Of a DNA stretch of 64,000 bases, positions 25,371-33,666 are shown piece by piece. Position 1 is the first letter of the stretch. Every line of letters begins with the position of its first letter. Location of the stretch: contig CAIQWD010000016.1 of NCBI GenBank assembly GCA_903875445.1, positions 62,001 to 126,000 of the forward strand, in the 5' to 3' direction. This DNA comes from an uncultured delta proteobacterium. Lineage in GTDB: Bacteria > Desulfobacterota > Desulfobulbia > Desulfobulbales > Desulfocapsaceae. Under the pieces are notes generated by a model that saw only the letters and a program-made list of their open reading frames with translations, did not search any database and was not told where the DNA came from. Both the position numbers and the translations under genes were made by a program.

Positions 25371-26765
25371 ATGATTGAGAAAAGACTTCGGATAGAAAAA
25401 ATTGGCGGAACCGCCATGTCCCGTTTCGGCGAGGTGCTGCAGAACGTCATCCTCAAGGACAAAAATGATATTTACAACCGAATTTACGTTGTTTCCGCCT
25501 ACTCAGGCATAACCAACGAACTTTTGGAGCATAAGAAAACCGGCCAACCCGGAATCTACCAGAGCTTTGAACAAAATGAAGAATATGAACCGGCGATGAT
25601 CTCCCTGCAGAACAGGCTGTGTGAAATGAACCGCAGTTTCCAGGGCATTGGTCTCGATGTTGCCGCTGCCGACCGGTTTATCTGCGAACGTATCACCTTT
25701 GCCGTCAACATCCTGAAAAGCATGGACAACGTCATTTCGTCAGGCTACGTCAATCGCAGCGAAGTGCTCCTTGCCGCGAGAGAACTTCTTGCCTCCATCG
25801 GCGAGATGCACAGCGCCTTCAACAGCGCCAACATCCTGCAAAACCTCGGATACGACGCCACCTTCGTCGACCTGAGCGGCTGGCAGGACAGGCGGGAACG
25901 AACCATCGATGCCCGAATTCGCCATATTTTCGGGGGCCTTGACCCGTCGAAGACCATCTGCGTTGCCACCGGCTACACCAAGGGCACGGAAGGTATCATG
26001 CGCGAATTTGACCGGGGCTACTCGGAGGTGACTTTCTCGAAAATCGCCGTCCTGCTGAATGCCGGTGAAGCGGTTATTCACAAGGAATATCACCTTTGTT
26101 CCGGCGATCCGGTGATAATCGGCGCGGACAAGGTGCACCCGGTTTGCAACACCAATTTCGATGTTGCCGATCAGTTGGCCGACGTCGGCATGGAGGCTAT
26201 CCACCCCAAGGCCTCAAAACCTCTGGAGACCGCCGGAATCTCCATCAGGGTGATGAATGCCTTTGATCCAAGCCACAGCGGCACTCTGATCACCAAGGAT
26301 TATATCTGCCCGCACTCAAAAACCGAGGTTGTTACCGGTTCCAATGCGGTCACCTGCCTGGAAATTCACGATACCCGGATGGTCGGCGAAGTCGGTTTTG
26401 ACATGAAGATCATGAAGGTTCTGCAGGACCACAACGTCAGCTATATCAACAAGGCCACCAATGCCAATACTATTGACGTCCTGATCGCCGAACGGGACTG
26501 TTCACAGGCCCTGGTCGACGCTATGCGCAAACGTTTCGAGGTGGTCACCACCCAGAATGTGGCCATTGTCTGCGCCATCGGTTCGAATATCGCCAAACCC
26601 GGCATCCTCGCCAAAGCCGCCCAGGCCCTGGCCGATGAAAACATCAATATCCTGTCGGTATCGCAAACCACCAGGCAGACCAATATGCAGTTCACCCTGC
26701 ATCGCGACCATTTTGTCCAGGCCCAACGAGCCCTGCACCGGGCGCTCTGTGAAGAGGCCGACTGA
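25371..26765 (+). CDS. Aspartokinase, ectoine-associated (Ask_Ect-like) subtype
   Basis: A 464-residue kinase forming beta-aspartyl phosphate, the first step of the lysine, threonine, methionine and ectoine pathways. The N-terminus reads EKIGGTAMSRFGEVLQNVIL, and YNRIYVVSAYSGITNELLEHKKTGQPG follows; both are hallmarks of the Ask_Ect group rather than LysC (KFGGTSV). The C-terminal part carries two ACT domains (about 325-460), one with KPGILAKAAQALADENINILSVSQ. No ectABC genes lie beside it. It may therefore serve as the general or an extra aspartokinase, perhaps with altered feedback control. The symbol is left open because of that. Confidence 0.85.
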   Translation: MIEKRLRIEKIGGTAMSRFGEVLQNVILKDKNDIYNRIYVVSAYSGITNELLEHKKTGQPGIYQSFEQNEEYEPAMISLQNRLCEMNRSFQGIGLDVAAADRFICERITFAVNILKSMDNVISSGYVNRSEVLLAARELLASIGEMHSAFNSANILQNLGYDATFVDLSGWQDRRERTIDARIRHIFGGLDPSKTICVATGYTKGTEGIMREFDRGYSEVTFSKIAVLLNAGEAVIHKEYHLCSGDPVIIGADKVHPVCNTNFDVADQLADVGMEAIHPKASKPLETAGISIRVMNAFDPSHSGTLITKDYICPHSKTEVVTGSNAVTCLEIHDTRMVGEVGFDMKIMKVLQDHNVSYINKATNANTIDVLIAERDCSQALVDAMRKRFEVVTTQNVAIVCAIGSNIAKPGILAKAAQALADENINILSVSQTTRQTNMQFTLHRDHFVQAQRALHRALCEEAD

Positions 26766-26776
26766 GCCATAAAAAA

Positions 26777-26809
26777 GGGGGAGGAACCGGAGTCTCCGGT
26801 TCCTCCCCC
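26777..26809 (-). terminator. Terminator of the ACT-domain gene
   Basis: A 14-bp GC-rich stem (GGGGGAGGAACCGG with its complement, loop AGTCT) is preceded on the + strand by six A residues, which become a U run on the - strand transcript. It can also end the convergent aspartokinase transcript. Confidence 0.85.
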
Positions 26810-26833
26810 GCCAAGCTCATACAAGTTCTTTTG

Positions 26834-27337
26834 CTAAACAATATTTACCCGCACATCCTCCGACAGGGTTTCAATCTCCTCGGCAATAATCTCGCCATCC
26901 GCATCAAGGGGAACCGAGAGCGTTAACCGAGCTGAAAAAACCGTGTCGCCGATGCCGTCCATGACGAACCGTTTACATTCCATATCCTCCACCCCGATAT
27001 CCAGATTGGCAAGAATACTGCTGAGATCGCCGGTCAAACCTGGTCTGTCGATGCAGTCTACGACGAATTTGATAATTTTGGTGGCTGCACGGGGAGAGGT
27101 ATTTGGCGGCGCATAAACAAAGCGGAGGCTGGAGAACCTCTCTTCGAGATTCGACTTCAGGGCCTTTTCCAGCCCTTCTTCAACGACGACATTCATTATG
27201 GCGGCAAATTGGCCATCGAGCTTGATTATCTTGCTGGTCAACCATTCCCCGCCTAAACTGCGAGTAGCCTGTGCCAAAACTTTGATGATCCCCGGAATGA
27301 CCGGCCCGTAAACAGTGGTAATAAAATTGCTTTTCAT
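26834..27337 (-). CDS. Tandem ACT-domain protein, GcvR-like
   Basis: A 167-residue cytoplasmic protein with two ACT domains (about 1-75 and 88-167): FITTVYGPVIPGIIKVLAQATRSLGGEWLTS and VVDCIDRPGLTGDLSSILANLDIGVEDM. This is the layout of GcvR, which senses glycine and restrains GcvA in Enterobacteria. There is no DNA-binding domain, so it would act through a partner or as an amino-acid sensor. Ribosome site GGGGAG close to the ATG. No glycine-cleavage genes are near, so the GcvR name describes resemblance only. Confidence 0.75.
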   Translation of the reverse strand: MKSNFITTVYGPVIPGIIKVLAQATRSLGGEWLTSKIIKLDGQFAAIMNVVVEEGLEKALKSNLEERFSSLRFVYAPPNTSPRAATKIIKFVVDCIDRPGLTGDLSSILANLDIGVEDMECKRFVMDGIGDTVFSARLTLSVPLDADGEIIAEEIETLSEDVRVNIV

Positions 27338-27474
27338 ACAGCTCCCCTGTTTTTGCAGAAAACCACCCCATGTGGTCGATCGTCCGCTTTTGCAGCCTGC
27401 AACTTAACACAAAATTTGCGGTAACTCTATCGCCCTTTTTGGAATATTCCGACCGTCCGGTACCAAATAAAAAA

Positions 27475-27504
27475 ACCGCTGCGGCATAAAACTGCCGCAG
27501 CGGT
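27475..27504 (-). terminator. Terminator of the Hdr-fumarate reductase operon
   Basis: A perfect 12-bp stem ACCGCTGCGGCA / TGCCGCAGCGGT with loop TAAAAC. The + strand A run before it gives a U tract for the leftward operon ending at 27555. Confidence 0.88.
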
Positions 27505-27554
27505 TGATCTACGGGGTCGACAAACTGCCCCCGGTGTTTCTTATTTGTCAGCAG

Positions 27555-29231
27555 TTAGCCCATCGACTCGGCAACCGTCCTCGCCTCCGGCCAGCGCCGT
27601 GCGGCGACTTCGTCGGTAGAGTAATCGGGAAGAAGAATAGGTGCTACTGCCGGGCTATCGATCCCAGCCTCGGCAAGTTCTTTTTCAAATTTCACCACAT
27701 GATCAAGGGTCAAGGCCTTCTGTTCCACCCCGGCCTTGACATAGGCGGCGGCATTCTTGCCGGCACGGCGGCCGAAGGTGATAATGTCCTGCAGGCTGTT
27801 ACCCATTAACCGGTTCTCGCCGTGCACCCCGCCGATTGCTTCGCCGGCTGCGTAAAGCCCCGGAACCACGGTCTCGGTATTGCCGTTGATATTGATACCG
27901 CCATTCTGATAGTGCAGGGTCGGATAAACGAGCATCGGCTCCTTGCTGATATCGATGCCATGCCGTTCAAACTGGATAAACTTGGCAGGCAGTTCTTTTT
28001 TGACGCTGCCGGGGCCGTGCAATTCCTCGATCATCGGCGAATCGAGCCAGAGACCGACACGTCCGGTCGGGGTGATGATGCCCTTACCTTTTTCCATGGC
28101 CTCACAAATCAACTCCGCCGACTCGACATCCCGCGGTTCGAGAGGAAAGCAAAACTGCTCTCCGTCGATATTCAACACATGGGCACCAAGACCGCGAACC
28201 TTCTCAGTAATAAGCAGACCAACGTTCTGCTCGGGATAGGCGACGCCGGTCGGATGATACTGGGTCGAATGCAGGTCCTTATTACCGACACCGGCGCGAT
28301 AGGCCATGATCACACCATCCATGGTGGCACCATAGTGGTTGGTGGTGGCGAACCCCTTGATATGCAAACGACCGAAACCACCGGTGGAGATAATCACCGC
28401 CTTGGCCCTGACAATGGAAAACTCTTTGGTCTCCATGTTGTAGAGGATGGCGCCGCCGCATTTACCGTCTTTATCGAGCAAAAGTTCGACCGCCGGGCTG
28501 AACTCAAGGGTAGTGATCTGCTCGCCCCGATTACGGACCTCGTCGCGTACCACCCGCATAATCTCGGCCCCGGTCATATCGCCGGAGGATTGCAGCCGCT
28601 TGCGCGAAGAACCGCCGCAGTGGCGAACAACGGTGCGACCGTCTTCATACTTATTGAAGATCATCCCGAGACTCTCAAGCCAGGCGATGGACAGCGGCGC
28701 ATCGTTGGCCAGCGCCGCCACCAGATCACGCTGATTGGCAAAATGGCCGCCGCCGATGGTATCCATAAAATGATAGTAAGGGGAATCGCATTCATGGGTT
28801 GCCCCCTGAATTCCGCCTTCGGCCATAATGGTATTGGAATCGCCATGGCGCAGCTTGGTGGCGATGATGACCTTGCAGCCACCCTCGGCTGCCATGATCG
28901 CCGCCGAGGTGCCGGCCCCGCCGCCGCCGATCACCAGAACATCGGTGTCGAAATCGATTTTCGTCAGATCAACTTTCTCGGGACGTACCATGGACCGCGA
29001 CTCAAGCAGCTTGGCCACGCCCTCCTGATACACGTCGCCTTTATTCGGGCCGACGGTTACCGTGCGCTTGCCGCTTTCTTGATAATCCGGATGAAATTTC
29101 GACAGGACCTCCGCCCTCTCCTGCATGGAAAGGGCCGGATAGTTTTCATTGCGCCTGGCCATGGCCACCCGAGCCGGACGGGTCGCCTCTACTTTTTTAA
29201 TCAGTTCTTGTAATTCTGGTGTATAAGCCAT
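27555..29231 (-). CDS. Fumarate reductase/succinate dehydrogenase-type flavoprotein subunit
   Basis: A 558-residue FAD protein that should interconvert fumarate and succinate. After an unusual N-terminal extension of about 95 residues comes the dinucleotide-binding motif DVLVIGGGGAGTSAA (97-111). Active-site features include HPTG (326-329), TEKVRG with the proton-relay Arg346, and the FAD-binding ENRLMGNSLQDIITFGRRAG. In FrdA/SdhA the flavin is bound to the His of SHTVAAEGG; here the same place reads SNTIMAEGG (Asn133), so the FAD is predicted to be non-covalent. It is the last gene of an operon with an FeS subunit and HdrB/HdrC-like subunits, as in thiol- or methylmenaquinol-dependent fumarate reductases. 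Relatives with other alpha,beta-unsaturated acid substrates are possible. Confidence 0.85.
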   Translation of the reverse strand: MAYTPELQELIKKVEATRPARVAMARRNENYPALSMQERAEVLSKFHPDYQESGKRTVTVGPNKGDVYQEGVAKLLESRSMVRPEKVDLTKIDFDTDVLVIGGGGAGTSAAIMAAEGGCKVIIATKLRHGDSNTIMAEGGIQGATHECDSPYYHFMDTIGGGHFANQRDLVAALANDAPLSIAWLESLGMIFNKYEDGRTVVRHCGGSSRKRLQSSGDMTGAEIMRVVRDEVRNRGEQITTLEFSPAVELLLDKDGKCGGAILYNMETKEFSIVRAKAVIISTGGFGRLHIKGFATTNHYGATMDGVIMAYRAGVGNKDLHSTQYHPTGVAYPEQNVGLLITEKVRGLGAHVLNIDGEQFCFPLEPRDVESAELICEAMEKGKGIITPTGRVGLWLDSPMIEELHGPGSVKKELPAKFIQFERHGIDISKEPMLVYPTLHYQNGGININGNTETVVPGLYAAGEAIGGVHGENRLMGNSLQDIITFGRRAGKNAAAYVKAGVEQKALTLDHVVKFEKELAEAGIDSPAVAPILLPDYSTDEVAARRWPEARTVAESMG

Positions 29232-29274
29232 TGTTATATCTCCTTAATACGGGAAGAGGATCGATCAGTTTGCA

Positions 29275-30072
29275 TTATAAGTAGCGAGTCTCTTGAGGCT
29301 GCCAGGATCCTCTCTCGGCAAAATCGGGCTCACGCTCACGCTCCACGTATCTTTTTTCCAGTTCCTCTTTGCTCATCGCCGACAGTTCGCCAAGCATCGT
29401 TTCATATTTGCCGCTTTCAATGGCCGCAACTCTTGCCTTCAGATGTTCCGCCTGGGGCAGGATATATTTGCCGTAGACCCGGCGGGCCAGCTGTGCTGCA
29501 TGGTACTGGGGTATTTCTCCCATGCAGCGGCTGGCACACAAACCACACTGAATGCAGTCGAAAGATAGCTTCGCCGCCTTCGCAATGTTGCCCTGTTTGA
29601 GGGCGGAGATGTAGCCAAGAACATCGACATCCATGGGGCAGGCCTTGGTACATTGGTTGCAGGCCACACAACGAAACAATTCCGGATAGAGGGCATGAAT
29701 CGCTTCCGGCAGGCCGCCGATCTCATCAATACTGTAACCGGCACGGTTGGCCGGATAGAACGGGATCTGGGCAAGGTACATGTCGGCTGCGACAACCGTC
29801 TGGCAGGCGAGTCCGAAATGCAGCTTATAATCCCCGGCCATCCGGTATACGGTCGGACAGGCACCGCAGATGCCGCCGCGGCAGCCGGCACCGCGCAGGA
29901 ATTTGAAACCGGCAAATTCCATGGCTTTCATAATGGTCAGGGTTTCCGGCACTTCGTACCTTTTGCCCATGATATAGACCGGGATGGCTTTGGCGCCCTC
30001 CGGCAGAATCGCCCGGTCGCCGGTTGCTACCCTGGGAGCTGTTTTCGTCGTTTTCTGATTTGTTTCACACAT
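29275..30072 (-). CDS. Fumarate reductase-type iron-sulfur subunit
   Basis: A 265-residue electron-transfer subunit. An N-terminal plant-ferredoxin [2Fe-2S] motif is formed by AGCRGGICGACPTVY (C64, C69, C72) and C90. Two ferredoxin motifs follow: CVACNQCTKAC (C135-C145) and CIQCGLCASRC (C173-C183). In ordinary SdhB/FrdB the second and third clusters are [4Fe-4S] and [3Fe-4S]; here both motifs have four Cys. The subunit carries electrons between the HdrB/HdrC-like proteins and the flavoprotein. The gene is 63 bases after the HdrB-like gene and 43 before the flavoprotein gene. No membrane segments. Confidence 0.88.
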   Translation of the reverse strand: MCETNQKTTKTAPRVATGDRAILPEGAKAIPVYIMGKRYEVPETLTIMKAMEFAGFKFLRGAGCRGGICGACPTVYRMAGDYKLHFGLACQTVVAADMYLAQIPFYPANRAGYSIDEIGGLPEAIHALYPELFRCVACNQCTKACPMDVDVLGYISALKQGNIAKAAKLSFDCIQCGLCASRCMGEIPQYHAAQLARRVYGKYILPQAEHLKARVAAIESGKYETMLGELSAMSKEELEKRYVEREREPDFAERGSWQPQETRYL

Positions 30073-30135
30073 GATTCATATCTCCAATAATGCCCGATAA
30101 ATTACATTGCCTGATGTTATCCGGAGCCTTCTTGC

Positions 30136-31020
30136 TTACGCTGCGGCCAAACATTTCTTACTCTGCAACAGTTCAACACTGATCTTGTCGTTCAGTTCGA
30201 AATGACAGATTTCCGTATCAAGCCCCAGGGCCACCGCCAAGAGCTGAGTGAAGTAATAGGTCGGAATATTTTTCTCGATCTTGCCCGCCGCAAGCATCTG
30301 TGGCTGCTGCTTGCCAAGGTTATACTCGCACAGCGGGCAGCTGGTGGCCAAGGCCTCGATACCTGCCCCCGCCGCCAGGTTGAGAATTGCCGCCGCGGCA
30401 CTGTTGGCGCCTGTCGGTGCCCCGAGAACCTGATAGGAGCCGCAACATTTATCGGCGGCGTTAAAGGGCTTGACTGTGGCGCCAAGGGCCTCCAGCATCC
30501 CGGTCATCAAGGCAAAACTGCCGAAGGGTTCAATGCCGACCTCCGCCGGTCGATGCAAAGTGCAGCCGTAATAGGGGGCAATCTGCAAAGCGGTCAGGGG
30601 CACCTTCACCTTGGCCCGCAACGCATCCCAGCCGATCGTCTCCTGCAGGAAGGAAAGGTAGTGGACGACTTCCACCTCTCCGGCGTAGTCTATTTCCTCG
30701 TCCATGAAACGATTGATGGTATCTCGTTTCACCGCATCGTCCTTCATGATCCGATTGGCGCGCGCCAGGGTGTTGTAGCACATTGAGCAAAGGGTCACCA
30801 ACCTGGTTGCCCCCTGCTCCTTGGCCCGCACAAGATTGCGCACCGGCCCCACCTGATGGATCAAATCGTCGGCGGTCAGCGAATGTACTGCCCCGCAACA
30901 GTTCCACCTGTCGATTTCTTGCACCTCGACCCCCAGAGCCTCCAGGGAGGCTATTGCCGCCTGGTCCAGGTTCTTGGCTTTGGTCTTCAAGGTGCAGCCT
31001 GGATAGTAACTGATCTTCAT
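30136..31020 (-). CDS. HdrB/SdhE-like subunit with two CCG domains
   Basis: A 294-residue protein of the heterodisulfide reductase subunit B family. Each half has a cysteine-rich CCG domain: C9, then NCCGAVHS (C41, C42) and CSMC (C78, C81) in the first, and GC, KCCGS and CPLC in the second. In HdrB these cysteines hold two non-cubane [4Fe-4S] clusters that cleave a disulfide; in SdhE and TfrB the same fold feeds fumarate reductase. It follows the HdrC-like gene by eight bases. Inference: it takes electrons from a thiol or quinol and passes them to the FeS subunit. The last 45 residues are not family-typical. Confidence 0.85.
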   Translation of the reverse strand: MKISYYPGCTLKTKAKNLDQAAIASLEALGVEVQEIDRWNCCGAVHSLTADDLIHQVGPVRNLVRAKEQGATRLVTLCSMCYNTLARANRIMKDDAVKRDTINRFMDEEIDYAGEVEVVHYLSFLQETIGWDALRAKVKVPLTALQIAPYYGCTLHRPAEVGIEPFGSFALMTGMLEALGATVKPFNAADKCCGSYQVLGAPTGANSAAAAILNLAAGAGIEALATSCPLCEYNLGKQQPQMLAAGKIEKNIPTYYFTQLLAVALGLDTEICHFELNDKISVELLQSKKCLAAA

Positions 31021-31028
31021 CGCTCTCC

Positions 31029-31436
31029 TTAACTGGTGAATTTTCTAAATCCGGCAACCAAGGCGATCTGCGGCATCTCGGCAATTACTTCCGGAGAAAG
31101 CTCAGACGGCTCAATATGATTATGGCTCTTACGCATTATCTGCTGCCGCAATGCCTCCATGACCTTGGCAATGTCAATGCCTCTGGGACATTTCACGGAA
31201 CAGGCATGGCATGAGGCACACTTCCAATAGGTATTAATATTGGCCAGTTTCTCAACAAGACCAAATTGGGCCATGTGCATAACCTTACGGGGACTGAAAT
31301 CCATCTCCTGGGCCATGGGACACATACCGGTGCAGGTGGCGCACTGCATGCAAACTTTTACACTTTCGCCACTCAGTTCTTTGAGTTTCTCAATCGATTG
31401 CAGCGATTGAGTCCGGGCAGTAATTGTTAATGTCAT
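31029..31436 (-). CDS. HdrC-like ferredoxin subunit
   Basis: A 135-residue protein with two [4Fe-4S] motifs, CMQCATCTGMC (C29-C39) and CASCHACSVKC (C73-C83), the layout of heterodisulfide reductase subunit C. It is the first gene of the four-gene operon. It would wire the HdrB-like subunit to the rest of the complex or to an external donor. No membrane helix is present, so the whole complex looks soluble or peripherally attached. Confidence 0.85.
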   Translation of the reverse strand: MTLTITARTQSLQSIEKLKELSGESVKVCMQCATCTGMCPMAQEMDFSPRKVMHMAQFGLVEKLANINTYWKCASCHACSVKCPRGIDIAKVMEALRQQIMRKSHNHIEPSELSPEVIAEMPQIALVAGFRKFTS

Positions 31437-31784
31437 GTCTCTTCTCTTTGTAGATCCAATAAGTTTGTCCCGCTGTTTAATCCCGATAAACGGGATTCAC
31501 CACAACATTTCCGGCACTATATTTAACAGATTGGAGATTTTTTTCAAGTGCGTTTATATCGTATTATATCAATTTGTTATTTATTGCATATGAATGAAGC
31601 CTCATTTTTTACAGCGTCAATCGGCAAAAATTGGACCCTGCCGGCCAGGGTATGCGAAACAGAAAGGCAATTAATCGCCGAAAGCCACCTTGTTGTTGTC
31701 AACCACTGTTTTGTCGGCTATTGAAGAGAGGATGGGTAATCGTATTTGTTATGATGCTAGCTTTTATCGGAAGGAGAAATACCT
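31437..31784. other. Divergent intergenic region
   Basis: About 350 bases, AT-rich, between the leftward Hdr-fumarate reductase operon and the rightward deacetylase gene. Both promoters should lie here. No operator or RNA gene was recognised. Confidence 0.35.
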
Positions 31785-32624
31785 GTGAGTTCTCTACTCT
31801 TGAGTGTTGACCTGGAAGATGTTCGCGACTGGGTCAAGGATGGCGCCCGCTACCGGGAGGGAGTTCCCGAAAACACCAGGAACTACCTTGAGCAATTCAA
31901 ACGCTGGGGAGTCAGGGCGACTTTTTTTGTGGTCGGCGAGGTGGCTCGGCGGTATCCGTGGTTAATTAAGGAAATTGTCGAGGCCGGGCATGAACTTGCC
32001 TGCCATGGCGATATCCATCTGCAGCTCGATAAACTGACGCCGAAGGGGTTTCGGGCCGATATGCAGCGTAATCTGGCTGCCTTGGAGAACGCCGGAGGCA
32101 AAGGGATTGAGGGCTTTAGGGCTCCGACATTTTCTTTGACGGCGCGAACCGCCTGGGCGCACGAGGTGTTGGCCGATCTCGGTTTTACCTATTCGAGTTC
32201 GGTGCTGCCGGCCGTCAATCCGCTGTACGGGTGGCCTAAATTCGGCAAAGATGCCCGAAAGGTTGCCGGTGGGCTCTGGGAATTACCGGTCACCCTACAT
32301 GGGATTCCCGGCCTGTCGGTGCCCATCGCCGGCGGGGTGTATTTCCGGGTGCTGCCGTTTTTCCTGACAAGGTGGGCAATCGGCAAAAACCTCGGCAAGG
32401 GCCAGCCGGTGATCACCTATTTTCATCCCTATGATATCGACTGCAAACAGGAAAGATTCATGCATCCGGATCTCGGCGACAAGAAATACCTGAACATGCT
32501 CATGTATATCGGACGGGACAAGGTTTTGAAACGGCTGGATATCTTACACCGGTCCTTCCCCTTTCAGGCATATAAGGAGTATGTCAATTATCTTCAGGCG
32601 GGTGCTTCGGGACCGACAAGTTGA
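31785..32624 (+). CDS. Polysaccharide deacetylase (NodB-like)
   Basis: A 279-residue carbohydrate esterase 4-type enzyme. The metal site is visible as SVDLEDVRDW (catalytic Asp and metal Asp near residues 8-11), HELACHGDIH (metal His pair) and GFRAPTFSLT. It resembles the XrtA-cluster type deacetylases with a C-terminal extension that ends in a family-typical YFHPYDID. It probably N-deacetylates a surface or exported glycan. Starts with GTG, with AAGGAG eight bases upstream. Its 3' end overlaps the convergent GT2 gene by 41 bases; the two may serve the same surface glycan. Confidence 0.88.
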   Translation: MSSLLLSVDLEDVRDWVKDGARYREGVPENTRNYLEQFKRWGVRATFFVVGEVARRYPWLIKEIVEAGHELACHGDIHLQLDKLTPKGFRADMQRNLAALENAGGKGIEGFRAPTFSLTARTAWAHEVLADLGFTYSSSVLPAVNPLYGWPKFGKDARKVAGGLWELPVTLHGIPGLSVPIAGGVYFRVLPFFLTRWAIGKNLGKGQPVITYFHPYDIDCKQERFMHPDLGDKKYLNMLMYIGRDKVLKRLDILHRSFPFQAYKEYVNYLQAGASGPTS

Positions 32625-33486
32625 GATTTTTCCTGATCAGGGCCAGTTGTTCGGCAAGAAGCCCGAGGAAGAAGAAGATCAAACCGGTAACAAAGAGTAA
32701 CAAGGTGCCGACCGACACACCGTCGCCACGCAGGAGAATCGGGAGACCCCACAAGGCGCTGAACAGCAGGAAAAAGAGTGCCGGTGGGAAAAAAAGGCGC
32801 ATCGGGTCAAACATCGTCACCACATGAATTATCTCCAAAACCGTATCAAAAGCCGTTTTGATGCTGATGGTCGATGTGCCGGTTTTCCGGGGAACGACGG
32901 TAATAGGGTGTTCGAGCACCAGATGGCGCTGATTAATAAAGATCAGGGTGATGATATCGCTGAGCGCCATGTTGTCCGGGCAGAGATGCAAGTATTGCCT
33001 GACGAGACTCGTTACATAAATCTTCATGCCGGAGTTCAGATCATGGATGGCGATAGGCATAAGCAGACCGGCAATAAAATGAATCAATGCCTTGCCGGTT
33101 TTTCGGTAAAAACTTTCCTTATATTTTTTTCGATTGCCGATAACCATGTCGGCATCATTTTTCTTCAGGACCTCATACAGGGCGGTAACATCCTCGAGCC
33201 GATGCTGGCCGTCGGCATCGATGGTGATAACCAAGGAGGTTTTTGCAGCATTGATACCGGTCTTGATGGTCCCACCGTAACCGCGATTCACCTTGTGGTG
33301 GATGGGGTTGAAGAGAGCCGGTTCGGCATATCGATCAAGGAGTTCGCGGCTCCCGTCCTTGGAGCCGTCGTTGACAATAATCAGTTGGCAGCCGTTCTTG
33401 CGGCAGTACTCCAGCAACTCCGGCAAAAAAGACGATAAGGCCTGTTCTTCATTATAGGCGGGGATGACAATAGTAAGGTCATTCAT
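32584..33486 (-). CDS. Family 2 glycosyltransferase, membrane-anchored (dolichyl-phosphate mannose synthase-like)
   Basis: A 300-residue GT-A fold enzyme. The N-terminus VIPAYNEEQALSSFL, VNDGSKDGS and the metal-binding TIDADGQH define GT2; GNRKKYKESFYRKTGKALIH follows as in DPM1-like enzymes. Two C-terminal membrane helices (about 230-250 and 258-280) anchor it. It should transfer a sugar from a nucleotide to polyprenyl phosphate or a lipid-linked glycan at the inner face of the membrane. No acceptor-specific partner is adjacent. Confidence 0.9.
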   Translation of the reverse strand: MNDLTIVIPAYNEEQALSSFLPELLEYCRKNGCQLIIVNDGSKDGSRELLDRYAEPALFNPIHHKVNRGYGGTIKTGINAAKTSLVITIDADGQHRLEDVTALYEVLKKNDADMVIGNRKKYKESFYRKTGKALIHFIAGLLMPIAIHDLNSGMKIYVTSLVRQYLHLCPDNMALSDIITLIFINQRHLVLEHPITVVPRKTGTSTISIKTAFDTVLEIIHVVTMFDPMRLFFPPALFFLLFSALWGLPILLRGDGVSVGTLLLFVTGLIFFFLGLLAEQLALIRKNLNLSVPKHPPEDN

Positions 33487-33666
33487 ACGAGGTTGCTGAA
33501 GGATGGGGTTGATTGTTGGTTACAGGAGAGAAAACCTGGACTGCCTGTCGAGGCAATAAATGTCATGGTTCGAATGCTTTCGAGTATATAAAGATGTAGA
33601 GCCCTGTCAAGTCAAAATAGGGGGACTTTCCTTGCCCGAGGTTCGCCTCCGTCCGGCGACACGCCG

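Noticed and set aside
27822-29213. 463-codon open frame antisense to the fumarate reductase flavoprotein
   Set aside because: A mirror frame caused by the codon bias of the true gene; the - strand protein has complete FAD and active-site motifs.
32584-32624. 41-base overlap of the deacetylase and GT2 3' ends as a sign of a wrong stop or frameshift
   Set aside because: Both C-termini read as normal low-conservation tails, and convergent overlaps of this size occur; no change is needed.
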